Origin: Hyphomicrobiales bacterium
Lineage (GTDB): Bacteria > Pseudomonadota > Alphaproteobacteria > Rhizobiales > OSC116
Assembly: GCA_002401855.1 (NCBI GenBank)
Contig: NVUH01000003.1
Span: forward strand, 1 to 64,000
DNA: 64,000 nucleotides
Direction of reading: 5' to 3'
Shown: piece after piece, positions 1 to 10,534 of the stretch
How the letters are laid out: every line of letters begins with the position of its first letter
Position numbering within the stretch: the stretch's first letter is position 1
The notes under the pieces: generated by a model
What the model was told of the DNA's origin: nothing
Databases searched by the model: none
The model's input: the letters and a program-made list of their open reading frames with translations, nothing else
Translations under genes and position numbers: made by a program

Positions 1-16
1 AATGAAAGGTTAGACA

Positions 17-1957
17 ATGATTTATACAGCAATTGTCTTTCTTCCGATCTTAGCATCGTTATATGCAGGGTTTTTTGGTCGATTTTCCGATGCCAAAGTC
101 TCAGAATACCTCACTTCAGGTGTGATGGTTCTTGTCGCCCTCCTAAGCTGGGTTGTACTTTTAGGTTCTGGCTTCGAAGGCGAAACCCTCAACACCAAAG
201 TCAACATCCTCACATGGATCGACATCACAGGCTTCAAAGCCAACTGGATCATCCGCGTAGACACTCTTACTGCTGTCATGTTCGTAGTGGTCAACACAGT
301 CTCATCCCTAGTCCATATCTATTCAATAGGCTACATGCATAACGACCCACATCGCGTCCGCTTTTTCGCCTATCTATCATTTTTCACCTTCGCCATGTTA
401 ACCCTCATCACCGCCGATAATTTCCTCCAAATGTTCTTCGGCTGGGAAGGCGTGGGCGTAGCTTCATACTTACTCATCGGCTTCTGGTATAAAAAACAAT
501 CAGCAGGCGCCGCTGCCATGAAGGCCTTCATCGTCAACCGCGTTGGCGATTTCGGCTTCGCCTTAGGCATCTTCGGCGTACTCTACGTATTCGGCTCAAT
601 AGATTTCGACACCGTATTCGCCGCCGCGCCAGATATGGTCGGTCACAGCTTCAACTTCCTAGGCTATGACCTCGACATCCTAACAACATTGTCAATCCTC
701 CTGTTCATCGGCGCCATGGGTAAATCAGCCCAATTCCTACTGCACACATGGCTACCAGACGCGATGGAAGGCCCAACCCCAGTATCAGCCCTCATCCATG
801 CCGCCACCATGGTAACCGCAGGCGTATTCCTAGTCGCCCGCTGCTCACCTCTCTTCGAGCTAGCCCCCAACGCCTTGGCCTTCGTAACTTTCATCGGCGC
901 AACAACCGCTTTCTTCGCCGCCACCGTTGGCCTCGTGCAAAACGACATCAAACGCGTCATCGCTTATTCAACCGCCTCACAGCTAGGCTATATGTTCGTA
1001 GCTCTCGGAGTAGGCGCCTACCAAGCCGCCATCTTCCATCTGTTCACCCATGCTTTCTTCAAAGCCCTATTATTCCTAGGCGCGGGCAGCGTCATCCATG
1101 CAATGAGTGACGAGCAAGACATGCGCAAAATGGGCGGCATCGCCTCTAAAATCCCGCGCACCTACATCATGATGTTAGTCGGCACACTGGCGCTAACAGG
1201 CTTCCCACTCACCGCCGGCTATTTCTCAAAAGATGCCATCATCGAAGCCGCCTATGTCTCGCACAACTTCTTCTCAACCTATGCCTTCGTCGCCGTAGTC
1301 GTCGCCGCATTAATGACCAGCTTCTATTCATGGCGCTTAATCTTCATGACCTTCCACGGCAAAAGCCGCGCCTCAAAAGATGTGCTATCCCATGTACACG
1401 AAAGCCCATTAGTCATGCTAGCCCCGCTCTACATCCTAGCCGCAGGTGCCTTACTAGCAGGCGTTCTATTCAGCATCTATTTCATCGGCGATGGCCAACA
1501 AGTCTTCTGGGCATCTTCCATCTTCACCTCCGAGAACAATCATATCCTGCACGACATACACGGCGTGCCAGCCTTGGTAAAATACTCACCCTTCATCATG
1601 ATGGTCCTAGGCTTCGTCCTTGCGTGGTATTTCTACATCAAGCAACCGCAAATCCCCGTGCAGCTTGCCAAACAATTTAACGGCATGTATAAATTCCTGC
1701 TCAACAAGTGGTATTTCGATGAAATGTACGATTTCCTTTTTGTCAGAGGCGCACAAAAACTCGGCACATTCCTTTCGGTAAAAGTCGATAAAGGCGTGAT
1801 CGATCGCTTCGGGCCAGATGGCTTGGCAGCGTTGGTGCTAAGAGTCACCGCACGAGTTAGTAAATTCCAATCAGGCCTACTATACCATTACGCCTTCGTA
1901 ATGCTCATCGGCGTGGCAATAATGTTAACCTATTTCATCCTTTGGGGGGCACGTTAA
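17..1957 (+). CDS. nuoL: NADH-quinone oxidoreductase subunit L (complex I)
   Basis: Large proton-pumping subunit of respiratory complex I in the inner membrane. The 646-residue protein has the usual family length and is almost wholly hydrophobic helices. Visible antiporter-type motifs are GWEGVG at residues 142-147, the Lys-bearing GKSAQF at 235-240 and the [17 protein letters not shown] stretch from 243. The C-terminal third fits the long lateral helix plus anchor helix of NuoL. ATG at 17 is preceded by a GAAAGG ribosome site, so the gene is complete although the operon is cut by the window start. nuoM follows with overlapping stop and start codons. Confidence 0.97.
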   Translation: MIYTAIVFLPILASLYAGFFGRFSDAKVSEYLTSGVMVLVALLSWVVLLGSGFEGETLNTKVNILTWIDITGFKANWIIRVDTLTAVMFVVVNTVSSLVHIYSIGYMHNDPHRVRFFAYLSFFTFAMLTLITADNFLQMFFGWEGVGVASYLLIGFWYKKQSAGAAAMKAFIVNRVGDFGFALGIFGVLYVFGSIDFDTVFAAAPDMVGHSFNFLGYDLDILTTLSILLFIGAMGKSAQFLLHTWLPDAMEGPTPVSALIHAATMVTAGVFLVARCSPLFELAPNALAFVTFIGATTAFFAATVGLVQNDIKRVIAYSTASQLGYMFVALGVGAYQAAIFHLFTHAFFKALLFLGAGSVIHAMSDEQDMRKMGGIASKIPRTYIMMLVGTLALTGFPLTAGYFSKDAIIEAAYVSHNFFSTYAFVAVVVAALMTSFYSWRLIFMTFHGKSRASKDVLSHVHESPLVMLAPLYILAAGALLAGVLFSIYFIGDGQQVFWASSIFTSENNHILHDIHGVPALVKYSPFIMMVLGFVLAWYFYIKQPQIPVQLAKQFNGMYKFLLNKWYFDEMYDFLFVRGAQKLGTFLSVKVDKGVIDRFGPDGLAALVLRVTARVSKFQSGLLYHYAFVMLIGVAIMLTYFILWGAR

Positions 1958-3516
1958 TGTCTGAGTGGCCAATTCTTTCCATCGTCACCTTTTTTCCATT
2001 ATTAGGTGCAGCGCTCATTTTCTTGCTCATAAAAGAAGATAGCGAACAATCAAAAAACAACATCCGCAACATCGCGTTAATGACCTCAGGGGCAACATTC
2101 CTGATCTCACTATTGCTATGGGTGTTTTTCGACAACACAACCGCAGACATGCAATTCGTCGAAAACGCATCATGGCTCGGCGGCAATATAAATTACAAAA
2201 TGGGCGTCGATGGCATCAGCATGCTATTCGTCATCCTAACCACATTCTTGCTCCCATTCTGCATCCTAGCAAGCTGGAAAACAGTCCAAAACAACGTCAA
2301 AGAATTCATGATCGCCTTCTTGGTGCTGGAAACTTTCCTAATCGGTGTGTTTAGCTCACTCGACCTTCTTGTTTTCTACATCTTCTTCGAAGGCGGCTTA
2401 ATCCCGCTATACCTCATCATCGGCATCTGGGGCGGCAAAAACCGCGTTTATGCCAGCTTTAAATTCTTCCTCTTTACCTTGCTAGGCTCAGTATTAATGC
2501 TGCTAGCCATTATGGCAATGTATTGGGATGCAGGCACCACCGATATCGTCGAGCTGCTCAAGCACGAATTCCCCGCCCAAATGCAAACATGGCTCTGGCT
2601 GGCCTTCTTCGCCTCCTTCGCGGTCAAAATGCCAATGTGGCCATTCCACACATGGCTACCCGATGCCCATGTGCAAGCCCCAACCGCAGGGTCGGTCATC
2701 TTAGCAGGTCTATCCCTAAAAATGGGCGGCTATGGCTTCATACGTTTCAACCTAGCCATGTTCCCCGAAGCCAGCGACGACATGCAAACCTTCGTATTCG
2801 TGCTGTCAGCCATCGCCATCGTCTACACGTCATTAGTGGCGATGATGCAAAAAGACATGAAAAAGCTAATCGCCTATTCATCCGTCGCCCACATGGCATT
2901 CGTCACGGCAGGCATCTTCACCGCCAGCACCGTCGGCCTACAAGGCGCCATCTTCCAAATGCTAAGCCATGGCATCGTGTCGTCAGCTCTATTCCTCTGC
3001 GTAGGCGTCATTTATGACCGCATGCACACCAGAGAAATCTCAGCCTATGGCGGCCTAGTACACCGCATGCCTTACTACGCATTCATCTTCATGATTTTCA
3101 CCATGGCCAACGTAGGCTTGCCAGGCACAATCGGCTTCATCGGCGAAGTACTCACCCTAGCCGCCATGTTCCAAGTCAGCACATGGATGGCATTATTTGC
3201 CACAACAGGCGTTATCTTATCAGCAGGTTACGCCCTCTGGCTCTACCGCCGCGTCATATTCGGCGAGCTAGAAAAAGAAAGCCTGCGCGATATTCTAGAC
3301 ATGGACAAACGCGAAAAATATATCTTAGTGCCCATGATTTGCATCACGATATTCTTCGGCTTCTACCCACAACCCATTTTCAACGTCACCAGCATTTCGG
3401 TCGATCACCTGATCGAAAATAACCGCCACGATATGGAAGATGCCGGCCGCTTGTCACACGAACCACGCATTAAAACTATGGATGCTGCTGGCGATGCCGC
3501 CGCAACAACACATTAA
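1957..3516 (+). CDS. nuoM: NADH-quinone oxidoreductase subunit M (complex I)
   Basis: Second large antiporter-like proton-translocating subunit of complex I. The chosen ATG overlaps the nuoL stop codon (TAATG) and is preceded by a run of six G that can act as ribosome site; an in-frame TTG five codons upstream lies inside nuoL and is less likely. The 519-residue product shows the family motif [17 protein letters not shown] followed by a Lys-containing helix (LSLKMGGYG). It is translationally coupled to nuoL and lies 25 bases before nuoN, consistent with one transcript. Confidence 0.96.
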   Translation: MSEWPILSIVTFFPLLGAALIFLLIKEDSEQSKNNIRNIALMTSGATFLISLLLWVFFDNTTADMQFVENASWLGGNINYKMGVDGISMLFVILTTFLLPFCILASWKTVQNNVKEFMIAFLVLETFLIGVFSSLDLLVFYIFFEGGLIPLYLIIGIWGGKNRVYASFKFFLFTLLGSVLMLLAIMAMYWDAGTTDIVELLKHEFPAQMQTWLWLAFFASFAVKMPMWPFHTWLPDAHVQAPTAGSVILAGLSLKMGGYGFIRFNLAMFPEASDDMQTFVFVLSAIAIVYTSLVAMMQKDMKKLIAYSSVAHMAFVTAGIFTASTVGLQGAIFQMLSHGIVSSALFLCVGVIYDRMHTREISAYGGLVHRMPYYAFIFMIFTMANVGLPGTIGFIGEVLTLAAMFQVSTWMALFATTGVILSAGYALWLYRRVIFGELEKESLRDILDMDKREKYILVPMICITIFFGFYPQPIFNVTSISVDHLIENNRHDMEDAGRLSHEPRIKTMDAAGDAAATTH

Positions 3517-3541
3517 GTATTAGAGATTTAGGAATAACATT

Positions 3542-4981
3542 ATGTCAAACGAAAACGACTTTCTATATATCTTACCCGAGCTCATCTTAGTGGTCGGCGC
3601 TCTCATCGCGTTGCTGATTGCAGGTTATAGCGGTAAGAAGTCGGTTGGTTTTGTGTCCAACTTCGCCATTGGCCTCATGGTGCTAGCAGGCGTCGTATCA
3701 TATGCTTTACCAACAGATGTAACACGCGTATTCAACGGCCTTCTCATCAACGACAATTACAGTATTTTCATGAAAACACTCACTCTATTCGGCGGCGCTG
3801 CCACATTGTTGATGATTAAAAGCTTCCTACAATCTCGCAAACTAGACCAACCAGAATTCATCGTGCTCATCCTATTCGCCATCGTCGGCATGATGTTCAT
3901 GATCTCGTCCAACAACCTGCTCACCCTATATTTGGGCATCGAGATGCAAAGCCTGTCGCTCTACATCCTAGCCGCATTCAACCGCTCCTCCACCAAAGCC
4001 ACCGAGTCAGGCCTTAAATATTTCATCCTAGGCGCCTTATCATCAGGCATGCTCCTATTCGGCATGTCATACATCTATGGTTTCACAGGCTCCACGTCAT
4101 TCGACCTAATCGCCGAACATATCGGCGCTGAAGGCGCATCTATGGGCGTCATCTTCGGCATCACTTTCCTAGCCGCAGGCCTGATGTTTAAAATCTCCGC
4201 AGTGCCCTTCCATATGTGGACTCCAGATGTCTACGAAGGCGCACCAACCCCAGTGACCGCATTCTTCGCCACCGCACCAAAAGTAGCTGCCATGGCCATG
4301 ATCATCCGCGTGCTCTATAGCCCGTTCATCGAAATGGGCGCCGACTGGCAACAAATCATAGTCTTCGTCGCCTTAGCCTCAATGGTTCTAGGCGGCTTCG
4401 CAGGCATCGCACAAAAAAACATCAAACGCCTCATGGCCTATTCATCCATCGCCCACATGGGCTATGCCCTAGTCGGCGCGGCCGCATATACCGAAGCAGG
4501 CACAGCCATCCAATCCGTCATCTTATACATGACTATCTACCTCATCACCACACTCGGCGTATTCGCCTGCATCCTAGGCATGAAACGCGGCGGCGATAGC
4601 TTCGAGAAAATCTCCGACCTCGCTGGCATGTGGCGCAATCACCCATTAATCGCTATCTCACTAACCATCTTCATGTTCTCACTCACAGGCATGCCCCCAT
4701 TTGCAGGCTTCATCGCCAAATACTATGTTTTCTCAGCCGCCGTAAACGAAGGCCTCTGGCTCCTAGTTGTCATCGGTGTTCTAGCCTCAGTGGTCGGCGC
4801 ATTCTATTATTTGCGCATCATTAAAGTCATTTATTTCGAAGATAGCAAAGAGGCATTCGACCCAATGTCAATCGAGCTGAAAATAGTTTTGGGCTTTGCC
4901 ACATTGTTCACAATTATTTTCACCATCCTCCCAAGCAGCTTGCTTGAACTGGCACAAACTGCCGCCCAGTCGCTAAATTGA
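3542..4981 (+). CDS. nuoN: NADH-quinone oxidoreductase subunit N (complex I)
   Basis: Third antiporter-like membrane subunit of complex I and normally the last gene of the nuo operon. The protein has 479 residues, typical for NuoN, with many transmembrane helices and the family motif PFHMWTPDVYEGAPTPVTAF followed by a conserved Lys helix (APKVAAMA). A ribosome site (AGGAA) lies just before the ATG. Its stop is two bases before the chosen birA start, so the biotin ligase probably shares the transcript, as in many Alphaproteobacteria. Confidence 0.96.
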   Translation: MSNENDFLYILPELILVVGALIALLIAGYSGKKSVGFVSNFAIGLMVLAGVVSYALPTDVTRVFNGLLINDNYSIFMKTLTLFGGAATLLMIKSFLQSRKLDQPEFIVLILFAIVGMMFMISSNNLLTLYLGIEMQSLSLYILAAFNRSSTKATESGLKYFILGALSSGMLLFGMSYIYGFTGSTSFDLIAEHIGAEGASMGVIFGITFLAAGLMFKISAVPFHMWTPDVYEGAPTPVTAFFATAPKVAAMAMIIRVLYSPFIEMGADWQQIIVFVALASMVLGGFAGIAQKNIKRLMAYSSIAHMGYALVGAAAYTEAGTAIQSVILYMTIYLITTLGVFACILGMKRGGDSFEKISDLAGMWRNHPLIAISLTIFMFSLTGMPPFAGFIAKYYVFSAAVNEGLWLLVVIGVLASVVGAFYYLRIIKVIYFEDSKEAFDPMSIELKIVLGFATLFTIIFTILPSSLLELAQTAAQSLN

Positions 4982-4983
4982 GT

Positions 4984-5760
4984 ATGGGCATTAACCTGCC
5001 CACAGGCTATCAACTAGCCGAATTCGAGACATTGGCATCAACCAACCAACAAGCCATGCAAATGGCACAATTGGGCGATTTAGGCTTCCTGCAAAACGCG
5101 CCTCTGGTTGTGTTCACCAAAAACCAAAGCGCAGGCCGCGGCCGCAATGGCCGCACATGGCTAAGCTCCAATCAAACCCTAACCGCTACAATTCTGCTAT
5201 CCAGCAAAGCCCCTAAACACAAAGTTGCTCAACTAGCCTTTGTAGCGGCTTTGGCTGTACACAAAACCGTTTGCGAATTTATACCTGCCGATAAACACAA
5301 ATCAGTCGGCCTAAAATGGCCAAATGATGTATTGGTCCAAGGCCGCAAATTAGCAGGCATACTCATTGAATCCTGCACCGTCAAAGGCCACCCAGATAGC
5401 ATTCTGGCAGTCGGCATTGGCATCAATATCGGCGATATTCCCGAAGATGGAGATTTCTCAGCAACTTCACTTAAAAGCTTAGAAGCAGATACAACTATTG
5501 ACCAAGCCCTTTCGTCTATGATATTTAACTTTGATAAATACCTAGATTTATGGTCAGATGGCGCAGGTTTCGCGGTGATTCGCAAAATCTGGTTAGATCA
5601 TGCTCTAGGCCTCGGCGGTAAAATCACCGCACGGCTACCAAACCAATCGATACAAGGTATATTCGAGAGTTTGGATGATGACGGCACACTAATTTTGCGT
5701 GATGAAGCAGATAAAATTCATCAAATAACGGCAGGTGATATTTTCATCGGCCACATATAA
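4984..5760 (+). CDS. birA: Biotin--[acetyl-CoA-carboxylase] ligase
   Basis: Attaches biotin to the carrier subunit of acetyl-CoA and related carboxylases via biotinyl-AMP. The 258-residue protein carries the biotinyl-AMP loop SAGRGRNGRTW and the KWPNDVLV substrate motif. It has no N-terminal winged-helix domain, so it should be a pure ligase and not a BirA-type repressor. I chose the ATG two bases after the nuoN stop; an in-frame TTG overlapping that stop (4978) is the alternative. In many relatives coaX (type III pantothenate kinase) lies between birA and the RNase J gene; here it is absent. Confidence 0.92.
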   Translation: MGINLPTGYQLAEFETLASTNQQAMQMAQLGDLGFLQNAPLVVFTKNQSAGRGRNGRTWLSSNQTLTATILLSSKAPKHKVAQLAFVAALAVHKTVCEFIPADKHKSVGLKWPNDVLVQGRKLAGILIESCTVKGHPDSILAVGIGINIGDIPEDGDFSATSLKSLEADTTIDQALSSMIFNFDKYLDLWSDGAGFAVIRKIWLDHALGLGGKITARLPNQSIQGIFESLDDDGTLILRDEADKIHQITAGDIFIGHI

Positions 5761-5793
5761 ATATAAGTAAAAAGAAAGACATTAAAACAAATT

Positions 5794-7470
5794 ATGGTTT
5801 CAAAAAATCAACAAGAATTTCTCTACGTCCCACTTGGCGGCGTCGGCGAAATCGGCATGAACATGTATCTCTATGGCTTCGGCACAAAGCATGACCGCAA
5901 ATGGATTATGGTCGACGCAGGCATAGCCTTTGCAGATGACAGCCAACCGGGCATCGAAAGCATCATTGCCGACACAGCATTCATCGAAAATGAGCTAGAC
6001 AATCTACTCGGCATTTTCATCACCCACGCCCACGAAGATCACCAAGGCGCACTAGATAAAATCTGGCCAATCCTCGATGTCCCCATCTACGGCACCCCAT
6101 TCTCTACAAACCTCATCGCCCGCAAATTGGCCGAAACCAATTTCGCCGATGATGTAGAAATCATCAACGTGCAACAAGGCGATAGCATCTCAGTAGGCCC
6201 CTTCACGGTAGAATTCATCCCCGTCACCCACTCAATCCCCGAAGCCAACGCCCTAGCCATCACCACCGAGCTAGGCACAGTGGTGCATACAGGCGATTGG
6301 AAGCTAGATAGCAACCCAGTCATCGGCCGGACCACCGACATCAAACGCCTCAAACAACTAGGCGATGCTGGCGTCCTAGCCCTAATCGGCGATAGCACAA
6401 ATGTATTCCGCTCAGGCCAATCCCCAACCGAGCACGAAGTCGGTCAAAACCTAGCAGATGCCATCAAAGGCGCATCAGGTTGCATAGCCATCACCAGCTT
6501 CGCTTCAAACGCCGCACGCGTTTACTCCATCATCAAAGCCGCCGAAGCCGCCGATAAAAATGTCGTCATCGCAGGTCGCTCCCTCTGGCGTATCATCGAT
6601 ATCGCCCGCGAAGAAGGCTATTTCAAAGACCTCCCACATCTCTACGACCAAAATGATTTCAACACATTACCCCATAACAATACAGTCGTAGTCGTCACAG
6701 GCACCCAAGGCGAAGCACGCGCCGCACTAGCCCGCATCGCCAAAGGCGAACACCCCGCCGTTAAACTCCGCGCCAACGACACAGTCATTTTCTCGTCAAC
6801 CACAATCCCAGGTAACGAAAAATCAGTTGGCTACGTCGTCAATGCCTTAGCCGATTCCGACATCAACATCATCAACAGCCAAACCCACAAAGTCCACGTC
6901 ACAGGTCATCCACTGCGCGAAGAAATGATGCAAATGTACGAATGGCTAAAACCCGAAACCTCAATCCCCGTCCATGGCGAAGTCATGCACGTCCGCGAAC
7001 ATATCAAACTAGCCAAATCCCTAGGCATTAAAAACACGGTAAAAGCCCTAAACGGCACCATGGTGCGCCTAGCCCCAGGCAAAACAAAAGTCATCGGCGA
7101 GGTCGAACATGGCCGCATATACGAAGATGGCAATCTACTCACCCCCGCATGGGATGGTCCCGTTAAAGAACGTCGCAAGCTAAGCTTTGTCGGCATCGTG
7201 GCAATATCAATAGTCTTCGACCGCAAAGGCAAACTACGCGCCGAGCCAGAAATTTTCTCCATGGGTCTGCCAGAATATGATGACGACGGCGTCAGCATGT
7301 TCGACATCATCGCCGATAAGGTCGATGAAGTCATCCAAGCCATGCCAAACGGCGTGCGCAAAAAAGAAAAACCCGCCCGCGAAGCCTTCCGCATCGGCGT
7401 CCGCCGTCAGGTCGAACGCATCTGGGGCAAAAAAACCATAGTGCAAATCATGCTATCATATGTAGATTAA
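5794..7470 (+). CDS. rnj: Ribonuclease J (metallo-beta-lactamase / beta-CASP RNase)
   Basis: RNA-degrading enzyme with 5'-3' exonuclease and possible endonuclease activity, used in mRNA decay and rRNA maturation in bacteria with RNase J. The 558-residue protein has the metal site HAHEDH at residues 78-83, a later GDSTNV segment, a beta-CASP region ending in the TGHPLREEMM and PVHGE motifs, and a C-terminal domain. Length and motifs are canonical. It starts 33 bases after birA. Its stop overlaps by four bases the stop of the minus-strand GDYXXLXY gene, so no hairpin terminator fits between them. Confidence 0.95.
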   Translation: MVSKNQQEFLYVPLGGVGEIGMNMYLYGFGTKHDRKWIMVDAGIAFADDSQPGIESIIADTAFIENELDNLLGIFITHAHEDHQGALDKIWPILDVPIYGTPFSTNLIARKLAETNFADDVEIINVQQGDSISVGPFTVEFIPVTHSIPEANALAITTELGTVVHTGDWKLDSNPVIGRTTDIKRLKQLGDAGVLALIGDSTNVFRSGQSPTEHEVGQNLADAIKGASGCIAITSFASNAARVYSIIKAAEAADKNVVIAGRSLWRIIDIAREEGYFKDLPHLYDQNDFNTLPHNNTVVVVTGTQGEARAALARIAKGEHPAVKLRANDTVIFSSTTIPGNEKSVGYVVNALADSDINIINSQTHKVHVTGHPLREEMMQMYEWLKPETSIPVHGEVMHVREHIKLAKSLGIKNTVKALNGTMVRLAPGKTKVIGEVEHGRIYEDGNLLTPAWDGPVKERRKLSFVGIVAISIVFDRKGKLRAEPEIFSMGLPEYDDDGVSMFDIIADKVDEVIQAMPNGVRKKEKPAREAFRIGVRRQVERIWGKKTIVQIMLSYVD

Positions 7471-7958
7471 TCACTTTCAGGCGCGGATGGATCGATTTCT
7501 TTCAAATCACCATCCGCCAGCCCAACCAGCAAATGCTCATCACCACTCACTCTAAATATGCCGTATTTCGCAGCAGCGTAAGTCGTGCGCAACCCTTCCT
7601 GAAACAAAAAACTATCAGGCAACAAATTAATCCGATTTCTAGTTTTTGAATATTTAAACCGAATCTCCTGCGCCCCAAGTTCCCGCCCATCATCAAATTC
7701 CACAAATTCAGCAATCTTTTTATCATCAAGCTTCAACCGCAAAAATCCAGCACTGACATCACCAGAGCGGATTCTCTCACTTTCAATCGCATAACGCAAG
7801 CGCATGTAATCCCCCTGCATAATCGAGCGCGGGTCAACAGGCGCCAGTGCCAAATAAACCACGTCACCTTCAGCAATTAATTTTTCCTTCTGCGTAATGC
7901 CATATATAAACACCGCAATAATCACCAAGGCTATGCCAAAATTCAAATGTTTTTTCAT
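7467..7958 (-). CDS. GDYXXLXY domain membrane-anchored protein
   Basis: A 163-residue protein with one N-terminal membrane helix (about residues 6-24) and a mainly beta, probably periplasmic, domain. The signature GDYMRLRY at residues 49-56 matches the GDYXXLXY family, whose function is unknown. It is the last gene of a three-gene minus-strand operon: its ATG overlaps the stop of the DUF4401 gene. In other bacteria this family is commonly found next to DUF2157 and DUF4401 proteins, so the three probably act together. Start and family are well supported; role is not known. Confidence 0.85.
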   Translation of the reverse strand: MKKHLNFGIALVIIAVFIYGITQKEKLIAEGDVVYLALAPVDPRSIMQGDYMRLRYAIESERIRSGDVSAGFLRLKLDDKKIAEFVEFDDGRELGAQEIRFKYSKTRNRINLLPDSFLFQEGLRTTYAAAKYGIFRVSGDEHLLVGLADGDLKEIDPSAPESD

Positions 7959-9058
7959 CAGGCCACTTTCTCAAATTTAGTATATCTCACCACCGCCCAA
8001 GCCACCAACAGCCCCACACCAACCGCCATTGCCAACAATGACGCGCTGTCCAATGTCAGGTCAAAACTATGATAAAGCTGATAAATAAATGCAGGCGTCA
8101 AAATATACGCCATCACAATCACATATTTATCTCGTCGGCTATACCCAAAAACAAAGCAGAATAAAATAACATACAAATTATCAATCGGCAAAACAGTACC
8201 TGCCAATAACAACAGCAAAACCACGATATATTGCCAACTCAATCTATAACCAGAGCCCTTCAACAATTTCAAAACCAAATAAACACTCGGTGCCAATAAC
8301 AACAGATTATAAGCAATCTGCGTCCCCCGCCCATTCCATAATTCAGGCACTCTGCTAAACAAGCTTTCATCCGCATAGGCCAGTATAAGCAACGACAATG
8401 TCAGCGCATAAAACGGCAACCGATTCTTATATTCAGTGTTAAATTTCAACAGCATCACCACCGCCCAAATCCACAAAACACTCGAGATCACAAAATCAAA
8501 CGGAAACGGCAAATATGTATCAAACTCAAAATAAGTCGCCATTCCCAACCAATCCCGCGCCACATATTTCACCCCGCAAATGGTAATCAGCAATAGCGTA
8601 AATATCTCAAGCTTTATCTTGCCAACATACATATTACCAATCGCCAACAACACCGCCAGCGGCGCATATAACCTTAATTCTTCAAAAAATGCATCATAAC
8701 CAATCACCGCTCCAATCCGCTCAAACACCAAAGCGATTAACGCCAATTTTCCAAATATCATAAAATAGGTAGAGAGCCGCAATGCAAACACACTGCTAGT
8801 CGAATGGCTTTTATATCCCATAAATATCATCAACCCCGCCACCAAGCTTAAATGCATCCAAAAATAATCTTCATCAAACGATAACGTGCCCCACAAAAAA
8901 CTAAATATCGCAATCAATATCAACGAGCTGGCAAAAAACGCCCCCACAGATAACAAAATATTCACAAATAAAGACGAACCAATCACATCCCCCTCAATCG
9001 CCCCAATTTCTTCGGCATCCACACCATCAAGCCGCTCCATTAAGTCTTGCATTTTCAT
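7958..9058 (-). CDS. DUF4401 family polytopic membrane protein
   Basis: A 366-residue protein with a short soluble N-terminus (about 30 residues, Asp/Glu rich) followed by roughly ten hydrophobic segments. The composition and its place between DUF2157 and GDYXXLXY genes match the DUF4401 family. Its ATG overlaps the stop of the upstream DUF2157 gene (ATGA) and its stop overlaps the next start, so the three genes are translationally coupled. No catalytic motif is visible. Family assignment rests on context and general architecture; I infer a membrane role shared with its two partners. Confidence 0.75.
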   Translation of the reverse strand: MKMQDLMERLDGVDAEEIGAIEGDVIGSSLFVNILLSVGAFFASSLILIAIFSFLWGTLSFDEDYFWMHLSLVAGLMIFMGYKSHSTSSVFALRLSTYFMIFGKLALIALVFERIGAVIGYDAFFEELRLYAPLAVLLAIGNMYVGKIKLEIFTLLLITICGVKYVARDWLGMATYFEFDTYLPFPFDFVISSVLWIWAVVMLLKFNTEYKNRLPFYALTLSLLILAYADESLFSRVPELWNGRGTQIAYNLLLLAPSVYLVLKLLKGSGYRLSWQYIVVLLLLLAGTVLPIDNLYVILFCFVFGYSRRDKYVIVMAYILTPAFIYQLYHSFDLTLDSASLLAMAVGVGLLVAWAVVRYTKFEKVA

Positions 9059-10056
9059 AATATTTCGCCCTCAAAATCTCGTGTGGCATGCCTGTAATAT
9101 CTATATGCGCCAGAAAACATGCCAATCACCACACCAGCACTTAATAAGAAGCCACCAAATTCACCACTTACAAATTCGTATATATTGCGCGTCACACCGA
9201 ATATCACAATCACCGTCAAACAAAAAAAGCCGACGCTATATTCAGGCAGTGATTTCCGAACAAATTTCTCATATAAATAAACGCCCCCAAATATAACCAC
9301 ACTCACCCAAAACCCAGTGTCAAAATCACTGCCACGCATATCCACCAAAACGCCAAAAACATAGCCCGTTACAGGTAAAAACATCCCAATCGCCAACAGC
9401 AATTTAATCCACTTCTTGTCCAGCCAGTCTTCGCCTCTTTTAACCGCCGCAAGCATGGCAACATACACAATCACGTAAAACAGGCTCAACAAAATCATCA
9501 CATGCTCACCTTCAAACAAAGCATCCAAGAATCCCATATCCCACCATAATGTCATCGCAAAATTGCACACCACCAACCACATCACCCACAATGCCGCAAA
9601 CCGCGCCATCACCACCCACGGCAATATCAATATCGCCCACGTCAAAAACAACGTATAGCTATCAGCGCCAGTTTGGTAAATCTGCCCAAACACCGCCATA
9701 AACACCCCGACCATAAACCCAGCAACCATCAGCACCAAATCCGCAGCAAATTTTTTCCCGCGCCCCAGCAACAGCCAGTTCACCCCCGCCAAAAGGCCAA
9801 TCAACGCCAATATCCCGCCCATTTTCACAAATGGCGGTATATCCGCCCAGTTAAACGCAAAAAACAGCATAACGCTGGCGGTCACAAACAAAGCCCCGAG
9901 CGCCAATAATAACCGCTCAACCCATATTTTAAATTCCAACGGCGGCGATAAAAGCGCCATGGCCTCATCGCGGGCAGGGCTGGTTAAATAGTCATTCTGC
10001 CACAATTGGTTAACAATCCGCTTAGACGCCTGTTCAAACCGTTCAAAAAACATCAT
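9055..10056 (-). CDS. DUF2157 family polytopic membrane protein
   Basis: First gene of the minus-strand operon. An N-terminal soluble stretch of about 55 residues, typical of DUF2157 (FFERFEQASKRIVNQLW), precedes about ten membrane helices. I placed the start at the first of two adjacent ATGs (10056), which has a GAGAG ribosome site about ten bases upstream; the frame stays open to 10155, but that would run into the divergently transcribed mce gene. The product is 333 residues. It overlaps the DUF4401 start by four bases. Function unknown; it shares a short divergent intergenic region with mce. Confidence 0.75.
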   Translation of the reverse strand: MMFFERFEQASKRIVNQLWQNDYLTSPARDEAMALLSPPLEFKIWVERLLLALGALFVTASVMLFFAFNWADIPPFVKMGGILALIGLLAGVNWLLLGRGKKFAADLVLMVAGFMVGVFMAVFGQIYQTGADSYTLFLTWAILILPWVVMARFAALWVMWLVVCNFAMTLWWDMGFLDALFEGEHVMILLSLFYVIVYVAMLAAVKRGEDWLDKKWIKLLLAIGMFLPVTGYVFGVLVDMRGSDFDTGFWVSVVIFGGVYLYEKFVRKSLPEYSVGFFCLTVIVIFGVTRNIYEFVSGEFGGFLLSAGVVIGMFSGAYRYYRHATRDFEGEIL

Positions 10057-10126
10057 TTTATATTTATCTCTCGTCAAAATATCTGTAGACCTATAATATG
10101 TAGATTCATTAATATTGGAAACCCAA

Positions 10127-10531
10127 ATGATAGGCAAGTTAAACCATGTGGCCATAGCCGTCGCAAATTTAGACGAGGCGGTTAAAACCTATAGCCAAAG
10201 CCTAGGTGCCAAGGTTTCTCCACCACAAGATTTGCCCGAGCATGGGGTGAGGGTGGTGTTTGTAGAACTGCCAAACAGCAAAATAGAACTGCTCAGCCCA
10301 CTAGGCCCCGAATCACCCATCGCCGCATTCTTAGCCAAAAACCCCACAGGCGGCATGCATCACATTTGCTATGAAGTAGCCGACATTCAAGCCGCCATCA
10401 CCAAATTACAAGCCGATGGCGTGCGCATATTAGGCGATGGCAAACCCAAAATCGGCGCCCATGGCAACCCAGTTATTTTCATGCATCCCAAAGATATGGG
10501 CGGCGTGCTCATCGAGTTAGAAGAGGTATAA
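10127..10531 (+). CDS. mce: Methylmalonyl-CoA epimerase
   Basis: Interconverts (R)- and (S)-methylmalonyl-CoA in propionyl-CoA metabolism. The 134-residue protein is a single vicinal-oxygen-chelate module: N-terminal LNHVAIAVANLDEAV, a central GGMHHICYEV metal-binding strand and a C-terminal GGVLIELEEV with the Glu ligand. A TTG start at 10115 is possible, but the ATG at 10127 begins exactly at the conserved domain and has GGAAA upstream. A TATAAT hexamer at 10092-10097 lies in the short region shared with the divergent DUF2157 operon. DUF1467 follows after three bases, an arrangement common in Alphaproteobacteria. Confidence 0.93.
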   Translation: MIGKLNHVAIAVANLDEAVKTYSQSLGAKVSPPQDLPEHGVRVVFVELPNSKIELLSPLGPESPIAAFLAKNPTGGMHHICYEVADIQAAITKLQADGVRILGDGKPKIGAHGNPVIFMHPKDMGGVLIELEEV

Positions 10532-10534
10532 TAT

